This document shows positions 54,515 through 63,277 of a stretch of DNA of 64,000 bases, one piece after another. The stretch is taken from positions 310,001 to 374,000 of the forward strand of contig NZ_FNLM01000034.1 in assembly GCF_900105725.1 (NCBI RefSeq), read 5' to 3'. The notes beneath the pieces are model-generated. The model was not told where the DNA came from and did not search any database. It saw nothing but the letters and a program-made list of their open reading frames with translations. This DNA comes from Gordonia westfalica. GTDB lineage: Bacteria > Actinomycetota > Actinomycetes > Mycobacteriales > Mycobacteriaceae. Position 1 is the stretch's first letter. Every line of letters begins with the position of its first letter. Made by a program: the position numbers and the translations under genes.

Positions 54515-55681
54515 ATGAGCAGGCTTCGTTTCGGATACTTCATGGCGCCGTTCCACGCACCCGGCCGCAACCCCACCGCAGCCCTCGAACGCGACCTCGA
54601 CCTGGTCGAACACCTCGACCACCTCGGCTACGACGAAGCCTGGTTCGGCGAGCATCACTCCGCGGGCAGCGAGATCATCGCCTCCCCGGAGATCATGATC
54701 GCCGCGGCCTCGCAACGGGCGAAGCGCATCCGATTCGGCACCGGCGTCACATCGCTCTCCTACCACAACCCCCTGTGGGCGGCCGACCGCATCATGCAGC
54801 TCGACCACCTGACACGCGGCCGCACCATCTTCGGTGTGGGTCCTGGTTCCCTACCGACCGACTCCGCGATGATCGGCCTGAATCCCACCGACACCCGCGA
54901 GCTACTACAGGAGAACCTCGACATCGTCGTGCGCCTCCTGCGTGGCGAAACGGTGTCCGCGAAGACCCGCACCCACGAGCTGTACGACGCCAGGCTGCAG
55001 TTGGCGCCCTACTCGGCCGACGGCATCGACGTAGTGGTCGCCGCAGTGGCGTCGCCGACCGGACCGCGGCTCGCCGGCACCCACGGACTCGGGCTGCTGT
55101 CGATCGGCGCGACACTCTCCGCCGACGGGTTCGACGCCCTCGGCCACCACTGGAACGTCATGGAGGAGCGGGCCGCAGCCAACAACGTCACGGTCGACCG
55201 CAGCAAGTGGACCCTCGCAGGGCCGTTCCACATCGCCGAGACCGAAGCCGAGGCGTACCGCCAGGTCGAGTACGGCATCGAGCAGTGGTTCGACTACTTC
55301 CAGCACGTCGCGGCGTTCCCCCAGATGGCTGTCTCCGGGAGCAAGCTGACGGAGATGATCGACTTCATCAACGAGGCCGGCATCGGCGTCATCGGTACCG
55401 CTGAACAGGCCCGAAATCAGGTCCAGCGGCTGTGGGGCCAGTCGGGCGGCTTCGGATGCCTGCTGCAGATGGGCCACGACTGGGCCAACCCGCAGGACAC
55501 CAAGCGTTCCGCGGAACTCTTCGCTCAGGAGGTGTTCCCGCACTTCCAGGGACAGGCGCAGGCCACGCTCGACGCCGCTGAGCATGCTCGAGCCGTGCGG
55601 GAGGGCCACGCCGCGAAGCAACTCGAGGCCGTCGACCACATGACGCGCAAGTACCAGCAGGAGCTCGCGTCGAAGGGCTGA
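54515..55681 (+). CDS. Luciferase-like (LLM) flavin-dependent monooxygenase
   Basis: A 388-residue TIM-barrel monooxygenase. The start MSRLRFGYFMAPFHAPGRNP, DEAWFGEHHSAGSEIIASPE and TGVTSLSYHNPLWAADRIMQL are typical of limonene 1,2-monooxygenase-like enzymes that use reduced FMN and O2. Near the C-terminus VIGTAEQARNQVQRLW is also conserved. ATG at 54515 has GGAGA upstream. Substrate is probably a terpene, alkane or similar hydrophobic compound; this is family inference. Expression is likely under the divergent LuxR regulator. Confidence 0.9.
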   Translation: MSRLRFGYFMAPFHAPGRNPTAALERDLDLVEHLDHLGYDEAWFGEHHSAGSEIIASPEIMIAAASQRAKRIRFGTGVTSLSYHNPLWAADRIMQLDHLTRGRTIFGVGPGSLPTDSAMIGLNPTDTRELLQENLDIVVRLLRGETVSAKTRTHELYDARLQLAPYSADGIDVVVAAVASPTGPRLAGTHGLGLLSIGATLSADGFDALGHHWNVMEERAAANNVTVDRSKWTLAGPFHIAETEAEAYRQVEYGIEQWFDYFQHVAAFPQMAVSGSKLTEMIDFINEAGIGVIGTAEQARNQVQRLWGQSGGFGCLLQMGHDWANPQDTKRSAELFAQEVFPHFQGQAQATLDAAEHARAVREGHAAKQLEAVDHMTRKYQQELASKG

Positions 55682-55853
55682 GACGCACCGCCTTCCAGCG
55701 CAACAGCGCACACCTGCCCCCTGCGGCGGCATTCGCTGAATGGATGACTGACGTGCGCTCCCCCGGTCGCCGTCATGACAGTTGCGACGGCGACCGGCTG
55801 CTGCGAGGGCCGCCCTCATCTCAGGATCAGGCGTCTTTGCGACAATGCGACGC

Positions 55854-56459
55854 ATGGTCGAACAGAGCCTCTGGATGCAGCAAGTCGCCAAGGATCCCGG
55901 ACACTCCCAGTGGTACGTCGAGCGCTTCCGCACTATGGAACGTGAGGGAAAAGACGTCGTCGGCGAGGCCCGCTTCATCGACGCGATGGCAGCGCGCGGT
56001 TCACGGATCCTCGACGCCGGATGCGGAGCTGGACGCATCGCCGGATACCTCGCGTCGGTGGGTCATGACGTTGTCGGCGTAGACGTCGATCCGGTCCTCG
56101 TCGCCGCAGCCGAGAAGGATCACCCGGGGCCGCGCTGGCTGGTGAACGACCTCGCAGAGCTCGACCTACCTGCCCGCGGTATCGACGAACAGTTCGACAT
56201 CATCGTGTCCGCCGGCAACGTCATGACTTTCCTGGCCCCGAGTACCCGCGTCACCGTGCTGACGCGGCTGCGTGCGCATTTGCGCGACAACGGTCGCGCG
56301 GTGATCGGGTTTGGTGCGGGGCGAGACTATCCGTTCGACGAGTTCCTCAACGATGCGGCGGTGGCCGGATTCGCGGCTGACGTGCTGCTGTCGGCATGGG
56401 ACATTCGGCCGTTCACTGCAGATTCGGAGTTCCTGGTGGGAGTGCTGCGGCCGACGTAA
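55854..56459 (+). CDS. Class I SAM-dependent methyltransferase
   Basis: A 201-residue Rossmann methyltransferase. Motif I is ILDAGCGAGRIAGYLA, motif II acidic residue is in VVGVDVDPVLV, and FDIIVSAGNVMTFLAP follows. The C-terminal part has AVIGFGAGRDYPFDEF. Substrate cannot be inferred. ATG at 55854 (MVEQSLWMQQ) is preferred over an earlier ATG at 55782 with non-conserved lead. It stands alone and is convergent with the next gene. Confidence 0.87.
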   Translation: MVEQSLWMQQVAKDPGHSQWYVERFRTMEREGKDVVGEARFIDAMAARGSRILDAGCGAGRIAGYLASVGHDVVGVDVDPVLVAAAEKDHPGPRWLVNDLAELDLPARGIDEQFDIIVSAGNVMTFLAPSTRVTVLTRLRAHLRDNGRAVIGFGAGRDYPFDEFLNDAAVAGFAADVLLSAWDIRPFTADSEFLVGVLRPT

Positions 56460-56595
56460 CCGGCCACGTTTGCGGACCGCGGCTGTCGCTGATCCGCGCC
56501 GAGCCCGGGGATCGCAGGCGCCAACCAAGGCCTTTGGCACCAAGACTTACCCAGCCGTTTCCCACCAGTGGCGTTGCCTCGCACGGAATGTCCGA

Positions 56596-57804
56596 TCATC
56601 CACGGATCGGATATGACCCCACCACTGCGATCCCGTCTGGACCGACATCAGACAGAACCTGAGTATCACTGGGGACTACGCGACCTGATTCCTCGATCAG
56701 CCACCGTCGACTGTCTTCGGCGACATCCACTGTGTTGAGCGGCCCCAGATACTCCGATCCCGCCGGGATCGCCTGGTCTTGTTGCACAGCTTGGAAAATG
56801 CGGTCCGGGACACCAACGGATATACCGAGCAGATTGTAAGTGAAGAGCTGGTACCTGATACCACCCAGGCGCACACGCTGCGCGTTCAGAGCCACTGCGG
56901 CGTCGACTACATCGCGGTAGTAGACCCGCAAATCAACGTTGCGCTGGTCATTCTCGAGCGGCGAAGGATCTCCTGCGATACCGTCATCATCCGAACCAGG
57001 GGGGTCGTGCAAGGTCACTGCCAGGACTCCATCGGCTGTGAAGTGCGTGTACTGGACATAGCGTAGAACTGAAGCACAACCGGGCACCCGCAGCACTGAC
57101 CGCACTTGACCCTTCGCCTTCTCCACCTGATCGGGGCTCGCATTTAGGCGGTCGCTACGGCCCTTGGACTCGACGATCACAGCCGGGCCGCCTCCCGCGG
57201 GAAGACCGAGAAAGTCCGGTCGGCGGCGCGTCGTCGGATCGTAGATCGGCGGGGGCGAGAAATACTCGATGTGACCGAACTGCCGCACTCCGAAAACCGA
57301 CTCGGCCACAAGCTTGCTGAGCACACCACCGAGAAGTCCGCTCATAAAACCTTTTTCAGTGCGTTCCAGTCTCGCATAGTTGTCGGACCGCCACCATCGC
57401 CCGCCGAGCGGATGGATGCTATCTCGGGTGATCGCCGAACGCCACTGCTGCGCGATAGCCTTCACCGTCGACGGAGCGCCCGCAACGAACGCGTTGAGGT
57501 TTCCCACCCCAATCGCCGCCCGATCCAGCGCGGCTTCTGACACGTCGATGAAGGCAGGACCCGAGAATGCGAAGTCGCAGAGCTCGATTCTCACTACACC
57601 ACCCCGGTGCAGACCAGCCATTGCATCTCCCTGTTCACTGGCAATAAGTCGTGCCAGGCATCCGACCATGCTGCGTACAACGCCGCGCGCATGGAGAAAG
57701 GTAACAGCCCCCATTCTGTCCAAGTGGGCTTCGCACCATCGAATCAACGTCAAATCAACGTCGAAGCGCCGGCCGCTGCCATGCTCTGCTGCATGAGCAA
57801 CCAT
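56596..57804 (-). CDS. Unrecognised protein with a PD-(D/E)XK-like nuclease motif
   Basis: A 402-residue soluble protein not recognised as a whole. Near residue 197 it has RRRPDFLGLP followed by AVIVESKGRSD near residue 211, the Asp...Glu-X-Lys spacing of PD-(D/E)XK nucleases such as restriction enzymes. The other regions show no named domain. It is divergent from the helicase gene across 309 bp, which suggests a shared control region and possible joint function in defence. The start is uncertain: no good ribosome-binding site precedes ATG 57804. Base composition is less G+C-rich than the chromosome background. Confidence 0.6.
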   Translation of the reverse strand: MVAHAAEHGSGRRFDVDLTLIRWCEAHLDRMGAVTFLHARGVVRSMVGCLARLIASEQGDAMAGLHRGGVVRIELCDFAFSGPAFIDVSEAALDRAAIGVGNLNAFVAGAPSTVKAIAQQWRSAITRDSIHPLGGRWWRSDNYARLERTEKGFMSGLLGGVLSKLVAESVFGVRQFGHIEYFSPPPIYDPTTRRRPDFLGLPAGGGPAVIVESKGRSDRLNASPDQVEKAKGQVRSVLRVPGCASVLRYVQYTHFTADGVLAVTLHDPPGSDDDGIAGDPSPLENDQRNVDLRVYYRDVVDAAVALNAQRVRLGGIRYQLFTYNLLGISVGVPDRIFQAVQQDQAIPAGSEYLGPLNTVDVAEDSRRWLIEESGRVVPSDTQVLSDVGPDGIAVVGSYPIRG

Positions 57805-58113
57805 CGAGGCGCGTTCACTTGAATAGGGGTCGATGGCACTCTCCAGGATGTTTCGACCGAGTCCGCCGAGGCGCGAGGTGAATACGGACAGCCCGGGGGG
57901 GTGATTGAGTCCCTAGCGCCACCTCTTCGGATCCAAGCGGTACTGTCGTCCGTTCGGACGAACTCGGCACGGTTTCATCACGCGAAAGTGGAACTGGCCC
58001 ACGAGCCGCCACCGCTGTATCCAGACCTGGTCGTGCAGGCAACAAGCCATCAATGGGGGACACGGTCACCGAGGCGCGAGCAATGTGTCCGGCTGACGTG
58101 ATCTACTCCATTC
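57805..58113. other. 309-bp divergent region between nuclease-like and helicase genes
   Basis: No gene was recognised. It holds an inverted repeat CGTCCG-TT-CGGACG at 57947-57960 and a direct repeat CCGAGGCGCGAG at 57866 and 58069. Divergent promoters must be here. Confidence 0.5.
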
Positions 58114-61100
58114 GTGCCCGAAGCCTTTCCTCCTGGAATCTACGAATCCGTTCTGACAGAGCGCTTGTCGAAGCGATTAGCGTCAACGAACCTGGTAGCA
58201 GAGTTTTCCGAGATCTCACCGGCATCGGAGCCTCATGTTTATGCACGGCACGTGGCGGCAGTCGTCGAACGGCATCTCAGCACGTTGCCGGAAGGTGCCA
58301 GGAAAGAGTCGGCGAACGCCATCCTGGCTCACATCGCCGCCGGCGGCGACGAAGTAATCTCGCGTACCGAGGTGCTGGCCTCATTGCATTCTGCGAGTGC
58401 GCCGGTCCCGACTCGTCCGGCAACGCCGTTGTCCGAGGTCGCCCTCCTGACCAACCGTCGCGACGAGCCCAACATGGCGAGCGAGATATCGAGCGAACTC
58501 GCTAGCGCTGATCGTGTCGATCTCCTCTGCGCGTTCATCCGGTTTGCCGGCATCGCGGTCATCGGTCGTGAGCTGCAGGCACTGCGCTCACGGGGCGTCC
58601 CGGTGCGTGTGATCACCACGACCTACCGTGGCGCTACCGAACGCCGCGCTGTCGACGAACTTGTCACGAAGTATGGCGCCGACGTTCGCGTTCGCTACGA
58701 CACCGCCACAACCCGATTGCACGCCAAGGCCTGGCTGTTTCGACGCAATTCCGGATTCGATACCGGCTATGTGGGGAGCTCAAATCTCTCCAGATCGGCG
58801 ATGGTCGACGGGCTCGAGTGGAACGTCCGGATCTCCGGTATCAGCACGCCTACCCTTATCCGAAAGTTCGAAGGCGTCTTTGACACCTACTGGAACGACC
58901 CAGCTTTCAAGCCCTACGACCCAGCGACTGACGGCACCACGCTCGATCAGGCTCTGTTTGAAGCGGGTGGCGGTAAGAGCGGTCGCGAGACTATCACCGT
59001 CTCAGGGCTCGACGTGCAACCGTGGCCGCACCAAGAGCGTGTCTTGGAAGCTCTCGAGGCAGCTCGCGAAGTGCACAACCACCACCGCAATCTCATTGTT
59101 GCCGCCACCGGAACCGGCAAGACCGTAATAGCTGCTCTCGATTACAAGCGCTTATGCGAACAGGCCGGCAAGTCACTAAGCCTGCTATTCGTGGCACACC
59201 GCAAGGAGATTCTCGAACAGTCCCTGCGAAAGTATCGGGAGGTGCTCGGAGATGGCAGCTTTGGGGCACTGTACGTCGATGGCCACCGGCCGACCGACTG
59301 GCAACATGTCTTCGCCAGCATCCAATCGCTCAGCGGTCGTGGTGGCGACAGTGTTGACGCTGCCACGTTCGACGTTGTCGTTGTCGACGAATTTCATCAC
59401 GCCGCGGCAGCCACGTACACCTCACTGCTACAGTGGATTACGCCATCTGAGCTCCTGGGTCTCACTGCAACGCCCGAACGCAGCGATACTCTCGACATCC
59501 TCCATTGGTTCGGAGGCCGGCCGACCTACGAACTCCGGTTGTGGGACGCTCTCGAGCAGGACCTGCTCTGCCCATTCCACTACTACGGCATCGCCGACAA
59601 CACAGACCTGCGCGACCTCACGTGGTCGCGCGGCGACTACAAGATCGCCGATCTCGAGAATGTGTACACGGGGAACGACGCACGCACCCGACTCATACTG
59701 AACGCCGTGCGTGACTACGTGGCCGACCCTTTCGCCATGCGCGCGCTTGGCTTCTGCGTCTCGATTGCACACGCCAAGTACATGGCCGACGCATTCTCCA
59801 AGCAGGGCATCCCCGCGGTGGCTATTTCGGCCGACACACCTAGTGCCGTTCGCGCGCAGGCGTTTTCTGACCTGCGCGCGGGTGCAGTTGCCTGCCTCTT
59901 TGCCGTTGACCTCTTCAACGAAGGCCTGGATCTCCCCGATGTAGACACCTTGCTGATGCTCCGGCCCACTCAGAGCGCCACCGTCTTTCTTCAGCAACTG
60001 GGGCGTGGATTGCGGCGCAGCAGGCGCAAAGCCGTTCTCACGGTGCTCGATTTCATCGGCCACCACCGCGCGGAGTTCAACTTCGCCCCGCGGTTCAGCG
60101 CACTAACGGGTACGCGTGGGAATCGATTGCTGGACGAGGTCTCCGATGGCTTTCCTTTCCTTCCGGGCGCTAGCCGGATCGTGATGGATCGGCAGGCCCA
60201 AGAGATCGTCCTCGAGTCGATCAAGCGGGCTCTGCCCACCAATCGCCGTTCTGCACTGATCGCGATGGTGAAGGAAGCGAACACCAGTGATCTGAGCGCC
60301 TTTCTGGCGCAGACGGATAGCGATCTCTCGTTGGTCTACTCCGGTAGCGGAACTCGCGCCTGGACGCCACTACTTCGGGATGCTGGACTTCCGACACTGC
60401 CACCAGGTCCAGACGAGGACTCCCTCGCCAAGCGTGTCCGAGCACTCGCCCACGTCGACGACCTCGAGCGCGCAGACGTCTATCGTCAGCTGGCGACTCC
60501 GGGTGGGCCCTCGTATCACGAACTCACGCCCCGCGAGCAGACTCTGGCACGGATGCTTTTCTTCACTCTGTGGTCCGATCGCGGAGGTTTTACGAGCTAC
60601 GACGACGGGTTCAACTTCCTTCGCGCGCATAAGGCGATCTGTGCGGAGATCGGCCAGTTACTCGACATCACCTCGGCCAGGATCCATCACGTGCCTCGAA
60701 CCGTTGACGGTGTCCCCCTACAGACCCATGCTCGGTACCGGCGTGAGGAGGTGCTGGCGGCCATCGGCTTTGCCAACTGGGAACGCAAAGCGCGAGGACA
60801 AGCCGGCGGCGTCACCTGGAATGGTGATACCGGCGCACTCTTCGTCAATCTCCACAAGGACGAGCGGGAGTTCAGTCCTTCCACGATGTACCGCGACTAC
60901 CCCATCTCGCGGGACACCTTTCACTGGGAATCCCCGAACAAGACCGCCGTCGACTCCCCGATGGGCCGGCGATGCGTGGAGCAGCGCGGCAACGGGTGCG
61001 AAGTCCTTCTATTCGTTCGCGACCAACCGAATGGTGCGTTCGGTGCGGAACCCTTCATCTTCTTGGGTCCTGTCGACTACGTGAGTCATCGCGGCGAACG

Positions 61101-61179
61101 CCCGATCGCGATCACGTGGAAACTGCGTCGTCCCATGCCTATGGATGTGTTTGAGAGTGGCTCGATGGTAGCGAGTTAA
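58114..61179 (+). CDS. Phospholipase D-like/DEAD helicase/DUF3427 fusion protein
   Basis: A 1021-residue protein. Residues about 120-270 form a phospholipase D-like nuclease domain: RLHAKAWLF (HxK, near 203) and GYVGSSNLSRSAM. Residues about 300-680 form a superfamily 2 helicase: AATGTGKTVIAALDY (Walker A near 330), VVVDEFHHAAA (DEFH near 425), LGLTATPER, and QQLGRGLRRSRRK (motif VI near 628). The C-terminal part is DUF3427 (FVNLHKDEREFSPSTMYRDY, FLGPVDYVSHRGERPIAITW). Proteins of this layout are often found in phage-defence islands, but no named system is claimed. The GTG start has no visible ribosome-binding site; no earlier start exists before the in-frame stop at 58099. Confidence 0.88.
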   Translation: MPEAFPPGIYESVLTERLSKRLASTNLVAEFSEISPASEPHVYARHVAAVVERHLSTLPEGARKESANAILAHIAAGGDEVISRTEVLASLHSASAPVPTRPATPLSEVALLTNRRDEPNMASEISSELASADRVDLLCAFIRFAGIAVIGRELQALRSRGVPVRVITTTYRGATERRAVDELVTKYGADVRVRYDTATTRLHAKAWLFRRNSGFDTGYVGSSNLSRSAMVDGLEWNVRISGISTPTLIRKFEGVFDTYWNDPAFKPYDPATDGTTLDQALFEAGGGKSGRETITVSGLDVQPWPHQERVLEALEAAREVHNHHRNLIVAATGTGKTVIAALDYKRLCEQAGKSLSLLFVAHRKEILEQSLRKYREVLGDGSFGALYVDGHRPTDWQHVFASIQSLSGRGGDSVDAATFDVVVVDEFHHAAAATYTSLLQWITPSELLGLTATPERSDTLDILHWFGGRPTYELRLWDALEQDLLCPFHYYGIADNTDLRDLTWSRGDYKIADLENVYTGNDARTRLILNAVRDYVADPFAMRALGFCVSIAHAKYMADAFSKQGIPAVAISADTPSAVRAQAFSDLRAGAVACLFAVDLFNEGLDLPDVDTLLMLRPTQSATVFLQQLGRGLRRSRRKAVLTVLDFIGHHRAEFNFAPRFSALTGTRGNRLLDEVSDGFPFLPGASRIVMDRQAQEIVLESIKRALPTNRRSALIAMVKEANTSDLSAFLAQTDSDLSLVYSGSGTRAWTPLLRDAGLPTLPPGPDEDSLAKRVRALAHVDDLERADVYRQLATPGGPSYHELTPREQTLARMLFFTLWSDRGGFTSYDDGFNFLRAHKAICAEIGQLLDITSARIHHVPRTVDGVPLQTHARYRREEVLAAIGFANWERKARGQAGGVTWNGDTGALFVNLHKDEREFSPSTMYRDYPISRDTFHWESPNKTAVDSPMGRRCVEQRGNGCEVLLFVRDQPNGAFGAEPFIFLGPVDYVSHRGERPIAITWKLRRPMPMDVFESGSMVAS

Positions 61180-61498
61180 GCGAATGTGGCCAGCGGGCAG
61201 TCGGTGACCCACCGTTCGTCAGCTTGCGACTGACCACGAATGCCTCCAGCCGCGAGCGGCTGGATACGGCTTTGGCACAGCTACATCCCTCCCGCGCAGC
61301 CAAAGGCAAGCCAGATAGATGTCCCCTGCCCGTGCTGCAGTCCCGACCGCTAGCGCCGCGTCGACGTAAGGCGCCGAAGGCTGACGCGCCTACGCTAGTC
61401 TCGAGCGAGTTTTGACCAACCAACCCGATTGAGCTCCCCAGGTGTGCAGCTGCAATGACGACTGCGGATCGGTGGGGCCTCTCTTTGGAGGCTAGTGC
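61180..61498 (+). other. 319-bp structured gap before the reverse transcriptase
   Basis: No coding region is convincing. Several hairpins are visible: CCAGCCG/CGGCTGG at 61246-61263 (4-nt loop), CTAGCG/CGCTAG closing 61350-61398 with an inner GGCGC/GCGCC stem, and one over the ribosome-binding site at 61477-61492. Some defence reverse transcriptases use a non-coding RNA from exactly this position, so an RNA is possible but unproven. Confidence 0.4.
61477..61492 (+). promoter_or_regulatory. Hairpin covering the reverse transcriptase ribosome-binding site
   Basis: GCCTC (61477-61481) pairs with GAGGC (61488-61492) around TCTTTG. GGAGG at 61487-61491 is the ribosome-binding site of the ATG at 61499, so folding would hide it. 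Confidence 0.45.
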
Positions 61499-63277
61499 AT
61501 GACGCCAATAACACTCGACGAGATGGTCGTCGCGTACAAGAAGGCTAAGGTCGATCTGTTCTATGCGTCTGATCCAAGGCTGTTGGACCTCGTTGAATAC
61601 GAGGAAAATTTGGGCGACAACCTTCGTAACCTCCGTTCGCGAGTATTAAGTCGCGACGAAACCTGGGTGAAGGATCCAGCATTCGTGGGGACTTTCACCT
61701 TATCGCCCAAAGAGGCCAGCAAGGCACTTCGCCCGGGGGGCGAATCAGACTCGTTCATCTGGTCGGATCCTCACGTTGGGTGGCGTGAACACGCAGGATC
61801 TAGCCAGCCCGTCGCGAAGTTCCGACCGATGGGCCGCTGCAGTATCGATTTTCACGTGCTTTCGTCCCTTTGGATTCTTAAGGTTGGCGAGCGTTTGGAG
61901 AGAAGGTTAGACAGTTCAGCGATGGGCAGTCGCCTCCGGCGGACGAGAAGCGGTGACTTTAATGAACTTGCTTCCGGGAGCTTTAAGCCCTACCTCTACC
62001 CATACCGGGAATGGCGAGACGGCGGACTTACTGCAATGACCCGCGCACTAGATGACCGGAAGTCTGTCATTGCACTTACTGCAGACGTCACTTCATACTA
62101 TCATTGCCTAAATCCCGAGTTCTTGCTTGACAAATACTTTCTCCACGGAGTTCTGGGGGCGGATCTCGATACACAGGAAACGAAGCTGCATCGGCTATTT
62201 GTCAAGTCGTTGGTGTGGTGGTCGCACAACGTCGCGGAGCGCACAGGCTGGCGGCCCCGCGGGCTCCCCGTCGGTTTACCCGCATCGGCGGTTGTCGCAA
62301 ACCTGGCACTCATCCAACTTGATGAAGTGATAAGCGATGAAGTAAAACCGCTGTATTATGGACGATACGTCGACGACATACTGCTTGTGCTTGAGGACTC
62401 GGGCAATCTCCAGGGTCGCAGGGACGTATGGGATTGGATAATCGCGAGAAGCCGCGGCTTCCTTCAACGTGAAGAACAATCGAATTCAGATAATTCCTAC
62501 CCCTCGAATACGACCATCGAATTTTCTCCGTCGTACTTGTCCGGATCGACAATCCGTTTCGATAATCACAAAAACAAGGTATTCCATCTCTCTGGCTCGA
62601 CCGGCAGGTCCCTACTTGGCTCGATCAAAAAGGCCATTAATGAGCGGGGCAGTGAATGGCGTGCGTTACCGGCCATCCCGAGCGATCCAACCGACATCGG
62701 TTCAGACATTGCCAACGCTACACATATCGACGGCGATCCCGCCGAAACTCTCAGAGACACCGATGAAATATCCGCAAGGAGGTCCGGATTTGCGATTCGG
62801 CTACGCGATTTCGAAGCATACGAACGTAACCTGAATCCTGAGTCTTGGCAAGCTCACCGCTCAGCGTTTATAGAGACGGTGTGCCAGCAGATTCTCGTCA
62901 TGCCGCACTTCTTCGACCTGGCACCTTATGTGCCACGCTTGGTGAAACTGGCGGTGGCATGCGGAGACTATGAGGCAACGATGAAGCTTATAGTCGCGGT
63001 CCGGGATGTTCATAGAGTCGCTGTCGAGACCTGCCGACTGTCGGTGGTCGGGGATTCGACTGAAGGCGATGCTCAGGTAGATGTCTCCGCGATCTGGGGA
63101 AGGCAACTATGCAGGGAAATCTACGAGAGCATTGCGAGTGGGCTTGCGAGTAGCTTTACTCAGGATCATATAGACAATCTGATATTCGAGATACAGGACC
63201 TCGGGCAGGTACTACCTGATGGTATGGGCGGGGCGGAGGTCCGATCGTGGCACAGCCGGAGTTTGCCCGCGATCTAG
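61499..63277 (+). CDS. Defence-type reverse transcriptase (UG/Abi-like)
   Basis: A 592-residue protein. The polymerase core is clear: motif A is ALTADVTSYYHCL (Asp near 196), motif B is RGLPVGLPASAVVANLAL (near 258), motif C is YYGRYVDDILLVL with YVDD at about 290-293. Catalytic aspartates are all present. There is no maturase or integrase domain and no group II intron or retron features, so it is a solitary prokaryotic RT of the UG/Abi kind. The C-terminal 200 residues are helical. The stop overlaps the nitrilase gene by 31 nt. G+C is low: 26 of 60 at 62461-62520. Class (UG1, UG5 or other) needs a tree. Confidence 0.88.
   Translation: MTPITLDEMVVAYKKAKVDLFYASDPRLLDLVEYEENLGDNLRNLRSRVLSRDETWVKDPAFVGTFTLSPKEASKALRPGGESDSFIWSDPHVGWREHAGSSQPVAKFRPMGRCSIDFHVLSSLWILKVGERLERRLDSSAMGSRLRRTRSGDFNELASGSFKPYLYPYREWRDGGLTAMTRALDDRKSVIALTADVTSYYHCLNPEFLLDKYFLHGVLGADLDTQETKLHRLFVKSLVWWSHNVAERTGWRPRGLPVGLPASAVVANLALIQLDEVISDEVKPLYYGRYVDDILLVLEDSGNLQGRRDVWDWIIARSRGFLQREEQSNSDNSYPSNTTIEFSPSYLSGSTIRFDNHKNKVFHLSGSTGRSLLGSIKKAINERGSEWRALPAIPSDPTDIGSDIANATHIDGDPAETLRDTDEISARRSGFAIRLRDFEAYERNLNPESWQAHRSAFIETVCQQILVMPHFFDLAPYVPRLVKLAVACGDYEATMKLIVAVRDVHRVAVETCRLSVVGDSTEGDAQVDVSAIWGRQLCREIYESIASGLASSFTQDHIDNLIFEIQDLGQVLPDGMGGAEVRSWHSRSLPAI

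Noticed and set aside
61224..61415. 63-codon plus-strand frame before the RT
   Set aside because: No ribosome-binding site, unusual basic composition, and the region is better explained as structured leader.
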